A DNA stretch of 64,000 nucleotides from Mesoflavibacter profundi (GCF_014764305.1 NZ_CP061703.1:1253501-1317500); one strand, 5' to 3'; shown: positions 33,110-42,745, counted from the first letter of the stretch. Made by a program: numbers and translations. Notes: generated from the letters alone by a model not told the origin.

Positions 33110-34192
33110 TTAGTTGCATGATATGGTTAGTGAAGTTATCCATTCTTCTAATAACTGAACACCTTCTTCGTGTACAATTGTTCTTCCTAAAAGAGGCATT
33201 CTATACTCTTCTTGATTTGTACTTAATCTAAAATGCATTACAGATCTAGAGATGTTGTTTGGAACAATTATATCTGTATATGGCGAAATTTGTGTGTCTG
33301 GAGTTACACAAGCACCTAAACTAGATTCGTCTGTATAATCACCATAAGCTAACCTTATTGGTCTGTAATCACAATGCTTATTATCTGAATGACAATGAGC
33401 GCAATTAATATCTAAATAACCTCTTATTCTTTGGGTAATGTCTTGAGAAGCATCTTCCCAATCTACAACAGTATCTATGTTTGTAGGTATGTTACCTGAT
33501 AAGTAACCTAATTCTACCCATTTTGATAATTGATTATTAGATCCATCGGAATAATTATAATTACTATTAATATTTTGCGGTTTAAGAGCAATAGGAACAG
33601 CATTTACACCATTTTTGTGACATGTAAAACACTCTGCTTCAGATGGTATTCTATAGGTTATATTTTTTGTTTCTCCATTTTCTGTAAAACTAATATCTGT
33701 AGTGCTACCATTCATATTTAATACAGCTTCGGTTTGAGAATTATTCCAAATATATTCTGCAAATTTCCAACCTTCTGAAGTATTGTACATTAAACGAGTT
33801 TCGATAATACGTGTTGTATTATCTGGTTGTACGGTATCGTAATAAAAGTTTTTAATTAAAACGGTTCCTATTGGGAAATTTAAAATACTGTAATCATTTA
33901 CATATGTTGCTGAGGTATTATTTGGCATCCATATAAAGCGTTTTTTATGCGCGTAATCTGTAAACAAAGTGTTTATAGGCTCGTAAGGAATGACACCATC
34001 TACAGGATCTAAATTTTTAAGTTCTCCTTGGAAGAAATTATATTGAGATAATTGCTGAAAAGGTGCTGTGTTAGGATCAAAATTAACTGAAGATTCTGGG
34101 TTTTCTGGAACAGCTATATAATCTTCTTTTGAAGAGCAAGCAGCAATTAATAAAATTAAAAGTAGTGATTGATAGAGTAGTTGTTTTTTCAT
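33110..34192 (-). CDS. Diheme cytochrome c-like lipoprotein (SO2930/HNE_0200 type)
   Basis: The 360-residue protein has a lipoprotein signal (LLIAACSS, Cys19). It has two heme c motifs, CFTCH (about 187-191) and CAHCH (about 266-270). The region VIPYEPINTLFTDYAHKKRFIWMP (read as two parts) is characteristic of the HNE_0200/SO2930 family of diheme cytochromes. A conserved Met near the end (FRLSTNQEEYRMPLLGR) may be an axial ligand. It is predicted to be an electron-transfer or redox-enzyme lipoprotein in the periplasm. It is the first gene of a two-gene operon with the FG-GAP/UnbV protein. Confidence 0.85.
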   Translation of the reverse strand: MKKQLLYQSLLLILLIAACSSKEDYIAVPENPESSVNFDPNTAPFQQLSQYNFFQGELKNLDPVDGVIPYEPINTLFTDYAHKKRFIWMPNNTSATYVNDYSILNFPIGTVLIKNFYYDTVQPDNTTRIIETRLMYNTSEGWKFAEYIWNNSQTEAVLNMNGSTTDISFTENGETKNITYRIPSEAECFTCHKNGVNAVPIALKPQNINSNYNYSDGSNNQLSKWVELGYLSGNIPTNIDTVVDWEDASQDITQRIRGYLDINCAHCHSDNKHCDYRPIRLAYGDYTDESSLGACVTPDTQISPYTDIIVPNNISRSVMHFRLSTNQEEYRMPLLGRTIVHEEGVQLLEEWITSLTISCN

Positions 34193-34210
34193 CTATTTGG
34201 AATGATTAAT

Positions 34211-34251
34211 AGCTTTACAAGATATTAATTTTTTTAACACCTTGTAAAGCT
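34211..34251. repeat. Hairpin AGCTTTACAAG/CTTGTAAAGCT
   Basis: A perfect 11-bp inverted repeat has a 19-nt A/T loop. It lies downstream of asd and upstream of the cytochrome gene, both on the minus strand. There is no U-run. It may end the asd transcript weakly or be a dispersed hairpin. Confidence 0.6.
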
Positions 34252-34288
34252 TAATAGATGAATTTTAGCTAATTACAGTTGTAATCTT

Positions 34289-35278
34289 TTAAATTAAATT
34301 GTTTTCCTTTAAATATTCTGCAATCTGGATAGTGTTAGTTGCAGCACCTTTACGTAAATTATCACTTACTATCCACATGTTTAGTGTATTTGGTTGTGTT
34401 AAGTCACGTCTAATACGACCTACAAAAACTTCGTCTTTATCATGTGCGTAAATAGGCATAGGATATGTGTTTGTTGCAGTATTATCTTGAACAATTACAC
34501 CTGGAGTAGCGGCTAATATTTCTCTTATTTCATTTATATCAAAATCATTTTCAAATTCTACGTTAACAGCTTCGCTATGTCCACCAGATGTAGGTATTCT
34601 TACTGCTGTTGCTGTTACAGAAAATGTACGATCGTCTAAGATTTTTTGAGGTTCGCGAGCAAGCTTCATTTCTTCTTTTGTATAACCACTTTCTTCAAAG
34701 ACATCACAATGTGGTAATGCATTTCTACCAATTGGGTAAGGATATGCCATTTCGCCTTTTACACCTGCGATTTCATTTTCTAATTGTTGTACCGCTTTAA
34801 CACCAGTACCAGAAACGGATTGGTAGGTAGAAACAACGACACGCTTCATTTTATATTTTTTATGTAATGGTGCTAAACACATTACAAGTTGAATGGTTGA
34901 GCAATTAGGATTTGCAATTATTTTGTCTTCTTTAGTTAATTGCGTAGCATTAATTTCTGGAACTATTAATTTTTTAGTTTCATCCATACGCCATGCAGAA
35001 GAGTTATCTACTACGGTTGTACCTGCTTCTGCAAATTTTGGAGCCCATTCTAAAGATGTGTTTCCTCCAGCAGAAAATAATGCAATATCTGGTTTGGAGT
35101 TTACAGCGTCTTCTAAGCTTACAACTTTGTAATCTTTATTGTTGTAAGTTATGGTTTTGCCAACAGATCTTTGTGATGCTACTGGTATAAGTTCTGTTAC
35201 TGGAAAATTACGTTGTGCAAGTACTTTTAACATGACTTCGCCAACCATTCCTGTTGCTCCAACTACTGCTACTTTCAT
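34289..35278 (-). CDS. asd: Aspartate-semialdehyde dehydrogenase
   Basis: Asd reduces aspartyl phosphate to aspartate semialdehyde for lysine/DAP, threonine and methionine synthesis. The 329-residue protein has the NADP motif VAVVGATGMVGEVMLKVL at the N-terminus and the catalytic Cys in IIANPNCSTIQLV (about 127). It also has STYQSVSGTGVKAVQQLENE and RIPTSGGHSEAVNVEFE with the catalytic His (about 232). All active-site residues are present. It is monocistronic. Confidence 0.96.
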   Translation of the reverse strand: MKVAVVGATGMVGEVMLKVLAQRNFPVTELIPVASQRSVGKTITYNNKDYKVVSLEDAVNSKPDIALFSAGGNTSLEWAPKFAEAGTTVVDNSSAWRMDETKKLIVPEINATQLTKEDKIIANPNCSTIQLVMCLAPLHKKYKMKRVVVSTYQSVSGTGVKAVQQLENEIAGVKGEMAYPYPIGRNALPHCDVFEESGYTKEEMKLAREPQKILDDRTFSVTATAVRIPTSGGHSEAVNVEFENDFDINEIREILAATPGVIVQDNTATNTYPMPIYAHDKDEVFVGRIRRDLTQPNTLNMWIVSDNLRKGAATNTIQIAEYLKENNLI

Positions 35279-35370
35279 TTTTTATGGTATTAAAATTTTG
35301 CAATAAAATTAGCGTATTTAGGTTATTTGTAACCTTTTTTATGGATAAAAATTTCTTAAAAATTGCCATA

Positions 35371-35407
35371 AAAAAAATCAGGAATTAAAAATAACTCCTG
35401 ATTTTTT
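35371..35407 (-). terminator. Terminator of mscL
   Basis: AAAAAATCAGGA-loop-TCCTGATTTTTT lies right after the mscL stop (on minus) with a U-run. A and T on both sides may also stop plus-strand transcripts. Confidence 0.9.
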
Positions 35408-35428
35408 AAAATTTATTTAAATTTAAGA

Positions 35429-35836
35429 TTACTTCTTTAAAGCATCTCTTATTTCTTTTAATAAATCAATTTCAGATGGTCCTGCTGGTGCAGCTGGAGC
35501 TTCTTCTTTTGGTTTTTTAGTTTTATTGTATGCTTTTACAATCATAAATAAAACAAATCCTACTGTAATTAAGTTAATAATTGCATTGATCCACTTACCA
35601 TATAAGATTGCATTTTCTGGAGTTGTTACGGTTCCTTCTGCATCTACTACTGCTGGAGATAATACTAATTTTAAATCTTCAAAATTCATTCCTCCTGCAA
35701 AATGACCAACTATTGGCATCATGATATCAGATACAAATCCATTTACAACCATTCCTACAGCACCTGCAAGAATTACTGCTACAGCTAAATCTATGACATT
35801 ACCTGTCATGATAAAATTCTTAAATTCTTTAAGCAT
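35429..35836 (-). CDS. mscL: Large-conductance mechanosensitive channel
   Basis: The 135-residue inner-membrane channel opens under hypo-osmotic membrane tension. The N-terminus LKEFKNFIMTGNVIDLAVAV and the pore-lining first helix (AVAVILAGAVGMVVNGFVSD) are highly typical. The second helix is IINLITVGFVLFMIVKAY (about 88-105). The C-terminal bundle ends EIDLLKEIRDALKK after a Pro/Ala/Lys linker. It stands alone with its own terminator. Confidence 0.96.
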   Translation of the reverse strand: MLKEFKNFIMTGNVIDLAVAVILAGAVGMVVNGFVSDIMMPIVGHFAGGMNFEDLKLVLSPAVVDAEGTVTTPENAILYGKWINAIINLITVGFVLFMIVKAYNKTKKPKEEAPAAPAGPSEIDLLKEIRDALKK

Positions 35837-35932
35837 AATCTTAAATTTTAATGTTAGTTAATTTTAATTTGAAATTGAATTTAGTTAAAATTTTAACAAA
35901 CTCCGATTTTTTAAACCTATAAAAAGTAAAAA

Positions 35933-37039
35933 TTATCGATGAACTGTACGTTTTATACGTTGAGATATCGCTGTGATTAATTCGTAGGATATAGATTGCA
36001 CTGTTTCGGCTAAATTTTCAGCATTATTATTTTGGTCAAAAATAATAACTTCATCTCCTTCTTTACAGGTAATATTTGTTACATCAACCATTATCATATC
36101 CATACATACATTGCCAATTATGTTAGCTTTTTGGTTATTGATTATAACAAAGCCATTACCTTTACCATATTGTCTTTTTATTCCATCTGCATGACCAATT
36201 GGTATGGTTGCTGTTTTTGTGTTTTGCGTTGCATTAAAGCCTCTATTATATCCTAAACTATCACCTGTATTTAATTGGTGTATTTGTGAAATTGTACTTT
36301 TTAAAGTTGCAATTGGTTTAAAATGCTTGTTTAATGTTTTGCTATTACCAAATCCATAAATACCAATACCGCTTCTTACCATATCAAAATGTGCTTCCGG
36401 ATAGTTTAATATTCCAGAAGTATTACACATGTGTAAAAATGCTGTATAGTTTAATTTAGAATTAAATTGTTTAGCAATGTTTTTAAATGTGTTTATTTGG
36501 TTTATAGTAAATTCTTTTTCATTTAAATCTTCACTTGCTGCTAAATGAGAAAAAAGAGAGCTTACTTTTACACTATTTGTTGTGTCTAATTTTTGTAAAA
36601 TAGGATCTATGTCTTCTTTTGTAAAACCAATTCTATTTAGTCCAGTATTAAATTTTATGTGTACTGGGTAATTGGTTTGTTTGTGTTTTTCTGCGCAAGC
36701 AATAAATAAATCTAAAACGCGGTTAGAATACATACTTGGTTCTAAACATCGCTCTATAATAGTGTCAAAATTTACTGGTTGTGGATGTAGTACTAAAATG
36801 GGTTTTGTAACACCAGCGTTTCTTAAGGTAACACCTTCGCTGGTATAAGCAACTGCAAAATAATCTACATCTAATTCTTGTAAATAGTTAGCTACAATTG
36901 CAGCGTCGCTACCGTAGGCAAATGCTTTTACAACTGCTAAAAATTTTGTGTTTGGATTAATTTTGGATTTTAAAAATTCAAAATTATGTTTTAGAGCTTT
37001 TAAGTCTATTTCTAAAACAGTTTCTTTAGTAGTTGTCAT
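35933..37039 (-). CDS. alr: Alanine racemase
   Basis: The PLP enzyme makes D-alanine for peptidoglycan. The 368-residue protein has the N-terminal barrel with the PLP lysine in FLAVVKAFAYGSDA (usual VKANAYGHG; here Phe replaces Asn and SD replaces GH, also seen in Bacteroidota). It also has FNTGLNRIGF, MVRSGIGIYGFG and, in the C-terminal domain, the catalytic Tyr in SLGYNRGF (about 262) and NVCMDMIMVDVT. Its ATG overlaps the tdk stop by one base (TAATG), so the two are translationally coupled. Confidence 0.94.
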   Translation of the reverse strand: MTTTKETVLEIDLKALKHNFEFLKSKINPNTKFLAVVKAFAYGSDAAIVANYLQELDVDYFAVAYTSEGVTLRNAGVTKPILVLHPQPVNFDTIIERCLEPSMYSNRVLDLFIACAEKHKQTNYPVHIKFNTGLNRIGFTKEDIDPILQKLDTTNSVKVSSLFSHLAASEDLNEKEFTINQINTFKNIAKQFNSKLNYTAFLHMCNTSGILNYPEAHFDMVRSGIGIYGFGNSKTLNKHFKPIATLKSTISQIHQLNTGDSLGYNRGFNATQNTKTATIPIGHADGIKRQYGKGNGFVIINNQKANIIGNVCMDMIMVDVTNITCKEGDEVIIFDQNNNAENLAETVQSISYELITAISQRIKRTVHR

Positions 37040-37677
37040 TATTCTTTAGGTTTAGCCTCAAGTTGTTGGGCATCGTTAACCTTTATGTTTTTTATTTTTT
37101 CACGCATTGTAGCTTTGTAATAGGCAGCACGACTTAATGGTTCGTACTCTTCGGTTTCTCCTAATAAAACTAAATTGTCGTTTGTAGATTTTCTAAAACT
37201 GTATTGTGCCAAATTACCGGTTCTAGTACAAACGGCGTGTACTTTTGTTACATACTCTGCTGTTGCCATTAAATTAGGCATTGGACCAAACGGATTACCT
37301 TTAAAATCCATATCTAATCCAGCGACGATTACTCTTATACCTTTATTAGCAAGGTCGTTACAAACTTTTACAATTTCGTCATCAAAAAACTGAGCTTCAT
37401 CAATACCAACTACATCACAATTATCTGCAAGTATTGGGATATTTGCAGCAGCAGGAACAGGCGTAGATCTAATCTCGTTAGCGTCATGTGATACCACCAT
37501 TTCTTCGTCATAGCGTACATCTATAGCAGGTTTAAAGATTTCTACTTTTTGTTTTGCAAATTTGGCACGTTTAAGTCTTCTTATTAACTCTTCTGTCTTA
37601 CCAGAAAACATAGATCCGCAGATGACTTCAATCCATCCAAATTGTTCTTTTTGATTTACTGTATTTTCAAGAAACAT
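37039..37677 (-). CDS. tdk: Thymidine kinase (type II)
   Basis: Tdk phosphorylates thymidine in the salvage pathway. The 212-residue protein has the P-loop [15 protein letters not shown] (about 21-35), the Walker-B-like [13 protein letters not shown] (about 89) and the lasso region with [15 protein letters not shown]. The usual four zinc cysteines are incomplete: one Cys is seen in AVCTRTG and the C-terminal pair is replaced. Zinc binding may therefore be lost, as in some Bacteroidota homologues. It forms an operon with alr. Confidence 0.94.
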   Translation of the reverse strand: MFLENTVNQKEQFGWIEVICGSMFSGKTEELIRRLKRAKFAKQKVEIFKPAIDVRYDEEMVVSHDANEIRSTPVPAAANIPILADNCDVVGIDEAQFFDDEIVKVCNDLANKGIRVIVAGLDMDFKGNPFGPMPNLMATAEYVTKVHAVCTRTGNLAQYSFRKSTNDNLVLLGETEEYEPLSRAAYYKATMREKIKNIKVNDAQQLEAKPKE

Positions 37678-37732
37678 TTTGTAATTTTAACACTAAAATG
37701 AGTTAGGTACTCGTTTGTTTATAAAGGTGGCT

Positions 37733-37740
37733 CAAATTTA
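37733..37740 (-). promoter_or_regulatory. -7 box TAAATTTG for tdk-alr
   Basis: An exact TAnnTTTG match on minus lies about 55 bp before the tdk ATG. Confidence 0.4.
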
Positions 37741-37794
37741 TTAAAAATCAAAAGGCAACTTATATTAAATTTAAAAATTATAAAAAATTAAATT

Positions 37795-38529
37795 ATGAAG
37801 AAGAAGTTAGAGTCTGAATTAATAAGTATTGCACATAGAATTTTAAAACTTGGAGGAAAAGAAGATGTAAATAAAATGCATGCCGAAGTTGCTGCACTTT
37901 ATGAAAAATTAACGGTTTTAAAATTTGCAAACGAAAATTTTGAAGATGATATGCCAACTATTGGTAACGACTCTTCATTTTTTGGAATGTTAGATACAGC
38001 TTTTAATAATAAGATTAGTGATAATATAGAAGTAGATGATAAAATATATATAAATCTTGATGATGTAGAAGAAGACGAAATCACAGAGCCTTTAATGGAA
38101 AAAATTAAAGATATGGTTGCTCAAATGCCTCAAGAGTCTCAAAAAGTAGACGAGCTTATTAATGAAGTGTTGCCAAAAAAAGAGTACCATAAAAATGATT
38201 TTGAAGAGATAACAGCTGGATTTGATAAAATGCCTGTTTTTGAACCAATTTCTGAAGTAAAAACAACCGAAAAGAAAAGCTTAAACGATAAATTTAATAA
38301 CGGATTAAATATTGGTTTGAATGATAAACTAGCATTTATCAAACATTTATTTGACGGTAGTACCGAAGATTATAACCGTGTGTTATCCCAATTAAATACA
38401 ACTACTGATCTTACAGAAGCCACACATTTAATACGCAATGTTGTAAAACCAGATTATAATAATTGGGAAGGCAAAGAAGATTATGAAGCAAGATTTATGC
38501 AAATTGTTGAAGCAAGATTTGATCAATAA
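37795..38529 (+). CDS. Conserved-looking acidic protein, function unknown
   Basis: The 244-residue protein has no signal peptide or membrane segment and is rich in Glu, Asp and Lys. The N-terminal half is helical (MKKKLESELISIAHRILKLG, MHAEVAALYEKLTVLKFANE). The C-terminal third has a compact helical module (LNDKLAFIKHLFDGSTEDYN, then YNNWEGKEDYEARFMQIVEA split by a few residues). The C-terminal module looks like a conserved core. No family recognised. It is monocistronic and its stop directly abuts the stop of the convergent DUF11 gene, with no terminator between. Confidence 0.75.
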   Translation: MKKKLESELISIAHRILKLGGKEDVNKMHAEVAALYEKLTVLKFANENFEDDMPTIGNDSSFFGMLDTAFNNKISDNIEVDDKIYINLDDVEEDEITEPLMEKIKDMVAQMPQESQKVDELINEVLPKKEYHKNDFEEITAGFDKMPVFEPISEVKTTEKKSLNDKFNNGLNIGLNDKLAFIKHLFDGSTEDYNRVLSQLNTTTDLTEATHLIRNVVKPDYNNWEGKEDYEARFMQIVEARFDQ

Positions 38530-41500
38530 TTAGTAATTTAAATATATATAACCTACTAAAGGTGTTGGATTAGAGTTTATTCTAAAAATATAAAAATAGG
38601 TTCCAACAGGTAAAACTTTGTTTTGATTAAATAATCCAGTATTTGGTTTTCCGTCCCATTGATTATGATAATTTGTTTTATTGTAAACTAAAGTACCATA
38701 TCTATTATAGATTTTTAATTCGTTGTTTGGATAATCTTCGATACAAGGAATTATAAAAGTATCATTTAAAGTGTCAAGATTTGGTGAAAATCCGTTAGGT
38801 ATCTTAAGGCAATTATTTACTTGTAATTCTGCATTATCTTCATTATTTGTAAGATCTCTATCTACTTGGTCCACATGATTTAAAACTGCAGTATTTAATA
38901 AATTATTTGTAGAAATTACTTGCGCTTCTATTACAAGTTCTTCAGATTGATTAGGTTGTAAAGTGTTTATATACCAAGTCATTGTAGGATTATCAAAAAC
39001 ACCTAAAGATGTAGATGCGTTAACAAACATTAGTCCACTAGGTAAAACATCTTCAACTTGAATATTAGTTGCAGTTGTAGATCCAATATTTGTAGCTTTG
39101 ATGGTATAAGCTACAATACTGTTAATTGCAGTTTCTTCCGGAATTACAGTCTTTAAAATTTCTATATCCACGTTTGATGTGTCTTCAATTACTGTTAGTG
39201 TAGCTAAAGCCAAAGAACTATCAATATTATTTTGATCACTAAAATTAGAATTATTGTTTTCGTAAAAACCAGGAATGACTGAGGTTACTTCAACAGAAAA
39301 GCTACAATTTGACACACCATTTGGAAAGTGTAAGTTCGTCACTTCAACCGAATTGCCTCCAATTGCAGAATTAAATGTTGCGGTACAACCATTAGAATTA
39401 ACCCAATTTATTGGGCCAGAAATGGTTACTCCTAAAGGTAAATTATCTATAAAATCAATATTATTTTGTTCTGGATTTCCTGATAGGTTACTAATAGTGA
39501 AAATTAAATTAGAATGTTCGCCTTCTGTAATTTGATTAGGAGAAAACATTTTATCTAATGTTGGTGCTAAAACTTGAACATTGCTAATTGATATGTTAGT
39601 TTCTGGAGTAAGCTCTTCATTATCATTTCCATTAGGTATTGCTTGTGCAGTATTAGTAAATGCGCCTCCAAATCCTGGAGAATTTACAGGTATAATTATC
39701 TGTATATTAGCTCCAGAATCTATACTTGCAATATTACCAGTGATTGTGTTACCTACAATATTAAAACTATTTATACACGAAGAATTACCAGAAATTATAT
39801 TACAAGTAGGCGATCCAGAGATTGTAAATTGATTTCCTAAAATATTTGTAAAATCAATATTTACAGCATTACTACTGGTATTACTATTGGTAATATCTAC
39901 AATCCAATTAAAACCATTATCTACTCCTACAGAAGTATATTCTGGATAAGTTTGCACAATTAAATCTACGCAAGTTGCAAAATAAGTATTAACAGTAGCT
40001 ATATTGTCGCTCTCGTTATTATCTAAAACATTATCTAAGTTATTTATTGAAACGCTATTTGTAGCTTTAATAAACACAGGCGCACATTGTGGCATCCAAT
40101 TAACTACTACTTCAAACGTTACAGAGCTTTGAGTAGGTAAGATGTAATTGTCTTCAGGTGTAATTTCCCAAAAAATATCAGGAGTACTTCCGTCAGGTAA
40201 TCCATCAAGTACCACATCTATATTGGCATTAGGAATAGAAATGCAAGTAGCGTTACCTGTAGTAGAGATACAATTAACAGAAACTAGACTTGCTTCTGTA
40301 TTTATATTTTCACCATTTGGCATAAAATCTATTATCTGAACTGGCGCATCTTGGTCACTTGTGTTACTAGCAGTAATTAGATAGGTAACTTCTCCCCAAG
40401 AAGTTGTGTTGTCTTGTGTACTACCTTCAGGTAATATTGGGCTTATTTGTGTTTTGGTTATGCTTAGATTTACATAATCTTCTGCTTGACATACATCTAA
40501 AGGTGGTAATAAAACAAAATCACTTTCGGCATTGTTGCTTATATTAGGATCTACGACAAAAGTTTCAATTAAATTAACACCACTTCTTACATGTCCTAAA
40601 CTATTATTTTCTATGGTTTGAGTACAATCGTCAGACTCTAAATATAAAAATTCTGTTTCTATATCAATAGTAGTATTGGCAGGTAATAAAAACACATTAC
40701 TTTCCCAGAATTGATCTTGATTAGTTAGAGTAAAATCTGTACATGTAATATTTCCACTGGTGTTAGTACAAGTTATAGAAATTAGGTCCCAAATTAAGTT
40801 TACACTTAAATTTTGTAAAAAAAACCTCATGTAAACATCGTCAGGACCAGAATTACAAACCGTTGTATTAAAAGTAACTATTTCTCCCCAATTAACTGTT
40901 TGAGTTGGATTAGGGCTAATTTGTGTAGAGCTTATGCATAAATCTGCCTCAGGACAAGCAAAAGAGTATAGTAATGGTGTATTAATTGCAACCGAACTAT
41001 TAGAAGATTCATTGTCGTGATTTAAAAATATTTCAGAATAACTAGACACACTTATTTGCTGTAAATCGGTACCGCATAAAGGATCTAAAAAGTTAATTTC
41101 AATTTCAAATGTTAAAGATGATCCTGATGGAAAATTAATTGATTGATCCACAGTTAACATGACAGATGTAGAAGACACTATTTGTATGCTATTATCTATA
41201 ACATTAAGCGTTGTAGGGCAAGTTAATCCATTGGTGCCACCAATACAACTTATAGATTCAAGTTCTATTCTTGGTCTACCATATAATATGTTAGAATCAA
41301 GATTAAAAATTTGAGAAAAATTATTTATAGGAAAATCTATATTACTATTATTGGTAATAGTAAGTTGGTAAGTCACAGTTTCATTCCAAGCACTAATACC
41401 AGTACCTAAAGCAGGATTAATCTGATTATAATCAACAGTAAAATCTATAGGAACATCTACTACATCTATTGATATTATTGATTGATTATTAGAGCTTTCA

Positions 41501-41928
41501 TTATCTGTAGTTCCATCTGGAGCAAAAACAGTTGCATTAGTTGCTATTCCACCAGGAGTTAAAGGAGCTTTAACAATTACTTTAATTTGTACGCTAGAAT
41601 TTGAAGGCATACTTGCAATAGTACCATCAATTACGGTTCCAGATATATTTATAGGATCTATAGCACTTGCACTTCCAGTTTGATTTTGACTTTGCGCACT
41701 TAATATGGTTAATTCAGAATTTAAGGTTTGAGAAAATGAAGCATTATTTACAGCGTTACCACCATTTATAATTGTAACTATATATTGAAATTCTTGATTT
41801 ATTGATATTTGAGAAATTGGATTTCCTGATAAATTTTGTGCCTCAACAACAATAGATAAATCTGTTGTTTGAGACTTAATAGTTGAAATTAGAAAATAAA
41901 ACAAAAGAAATAAAAGTGATTTTTTCAT
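38530..41928 (-). CDS. Large DUF11-repeat surface protein with gliding-motility-type T9SS tail
   Basis: The 1132-residue protein has a Sec signal (cleavage after IKSQ, about 19). At least seven DUF11/CARDB-like immunoglobulin modules of about 130-150 residues follow. They carry recurring segments of the type SWGEVTYLITASN, INWGEIVTFNTTVCN, VDIEILKTVIPEETA and TNIGSTTATNIQVEDVLPSG. The final 90 residues form a gliding-motility-associated (T9SS type B) sorting domain: IPNGFSPNLDTLNDTF, LKIYNRYGTLVYN and PVGTYFYIFRIN. It is thus exported across the outer membrane and retained on the surface. An adhesin-like role is inferred. Many cysteines occur in pairs, perhaps as disulfides. Confidence 0.9.
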   Translation of the reverse strand: MKKSLLFLLFYFLISTIKSQTTDLSIVVEAQNLSGNPISQISINQEFQYIVTIINGGNAVNNASFSQTLNSELTILSAQSQNQTGSASAIDPINISGTVIDGTIASMPSNSSVQIKVIVKAPLTPGGIATNATVFAPDGTTDNESSNNQSIISIDVVDVPIDFTVDYNQINPALGTGISAWNETVTYQLTITNNSNIDFPINNFSQIFNLDSNILYGRPRIELESISCIGGTNGLTCPTTLNVIDNSIQIVSSTSVMLTVDQSINFPSGSSLTFEIEINFLDPLCGTDLQQISVSSYSEIFLNHDNESSNSSVAINTPLLYSFACPEADLCISSTQISPNPTQTVNWGEIVTFNTTVCNSGPDDVYMRFFLQNLSVNLIWDLISITCTNTSGNITCTDFTLTNQDQFWESNVFLLPANTTIDIETEFLYLESDDCTQTIENNSLGHVRSGVNLIETFVVDPNISNNAESDFVLLPPLDVCQAEDYVNLSITKTQISPILPEGSTQDNTTSWGEVTYLITASNTSDQDAPVQIIDFMPNGENINTEASLVSVNCISTTGNATCISIPNANIDVVLDGLPDGSTPDIFWEITPEDNYILPTQSSVTFEVVVNWMPQCAPVFIKATNSVSINNLDNVLDNNESDNIATVNTYFATCVDLIVQTYPEYTSVGVDNGFNWIVDITNSNTSSNAVNIDFTNILGNQFTISGSPTCNIISGNSSCINSFNIVGNTITGNIASIDSGANIQIIIPVNSPGFGGAFTNTAQAIPNGNDNEELTPETNISISNVQVLAPTLDKMFSPNQITEGEHSNLIFTISNLSGNPEQNNIDFIDNLPLGVTISGPINWVNSNGCTATFNSAIGGNSVEVTNLHFPNGVSNCSFSVEVTSVIPGFYENNNSNFSDQNNIDSSLALATLTVIEDTSNVDIEILKTVIPEETAINSIVAYTIKATNIGSTTATNIQVEDVLPSGLMFVNASTSLGVFDNPTMTWYINTLQPNQSEELVIEAQVISTNNLLNTAVLNHVDQVDRDLTNNEDNAELQVNNCLKIPNGFSPNLDTLNDTFIIPCIEDYPNNELKIYNRYGTLVYNKTNYHNQWDGKPNTGLFNQNKVLPVGTYFYIFRINSNPTPLVGYIYLNY

Positions 41929-41995
41929 TAATGGTTGGTTTATTAATAGATGTCTAAAATAGTTAATGGTTGCTTCGTAATATGTTAAAAGGTTG

Positions 41996-42003
41996 TAAAT
42001 TTG
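41996..42003 (+). promoter_or_regulatory. -7 box TAAATTTG of rsmI
   Basis: An exact TAnnTTTG match lies 20 bp before the ATG. A TTG lies about 23 bp upstream, longer than ideal. Confidence 0.45.
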
Positions 42004-42022
42004 AATACTATTTCAAATTATA

Positions 42023-42694
42023 ATGAGCAAACTATACATTGTACCAACGCCAATAGGAAACTTAAAAGATATCACTTTTAGAGCGATTGAAGTTTTAAAA
42101 GAATCTGATTTAATTTTAGCTGAAGATACTCGTACATCAGGTAAATTATTAAAGCATTTTGAAATTAGTACACCAATGCAAAGTCACCATATGCATAACG
42201 AGCATAAAACGGTTGAAAGTTTGGTACAAAAATTAAAAGCAGGCACAACCATTGCTTTGATTAGTGATGCAGGTACACCAGCAATTTCCGATCCAGGATT
42301 TTTACTAACAAGAGCATGTATTGAAAATAATATTGAAGTAGAATGTCTTCCTGGCGCAACAGCATTTGTCCCAGCATTAGTTAATAGTGGTTTGCCAAAC
42401 GACAAGTTTGTTTTTGAAGGATTTTTACCCGTTAAAAAAGGAAGACAAACCCGATTTTTATTTTTAGCTGAAGAAACCAGAACCATCATATTTTATGAAA
42501 GTCCGCATAAACTAATAAAAACATTAACTAATTTTTGTGAGTATTTTGGTGAAGACAGACCAGTTTCAGTCTCTAGAGAACTTACCAAATTGTATGAAGA
42601 AACTATACGCGGTACAGCCAAAGAAGTTTTAGAATATTATACTAATAAACCACCAAAAGGCGAAATTGTTATTTGTGTTGGTGGGAAGAAGTAA
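42023..42694 (+). CDS. rsmI: 16S rRNA 2'-O-ribose C1402 methyltransferase
   Basis: This SAM-dependent enzyme of the tetrapyrrole-methylase fold methylates C1402 of 16S rRNA. The 223-residue protein begins LYIVPTPIGNLKDITFRAIE. It shows AEDTRTSGKLLKHF (about 35-48), ALISDAGTPAISDPGFLLTR (about 78-97), CLPGATAFVPALVNSGLP and VFEGFLPVKKGRQ, and ends RELTKLYEETIRG with PPKGEIVICVGG. All family motifs are present. The gene is monocistronic. Confidence 0.96.
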   Translation: MSKLYIVPTPIGNLKDITFRAIEVLKESDLILAEDTRTSGKLLKHFEISTPMQSHHMHNEHKTVESLVQKLKAGTTIALISDAGTPAISDPGFLLTRACIENNIEVECLPGATAFVPALVNSGLPNDKFVFEGFLPVKKGRQTRFLFLAEETRTIIFYESPHKLIKTLTNFCEYFGEDRPVSVSRELTKLYEETIRGTAKEVLEYYTNKPPKGEIVICVGGKK

Positions 42695-42745
42695 AACCTT
42701 GTTATTTTCACATACTGCCTACTGCAACTGAAAACCGTTAACTAT

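Noticed and set aside
39275-40339. Several plus-strand frames inside the DUF11 gene
   Set aside because: They lie fully antisense to a long gene with clear modules and a sorting tail, and show no domains.
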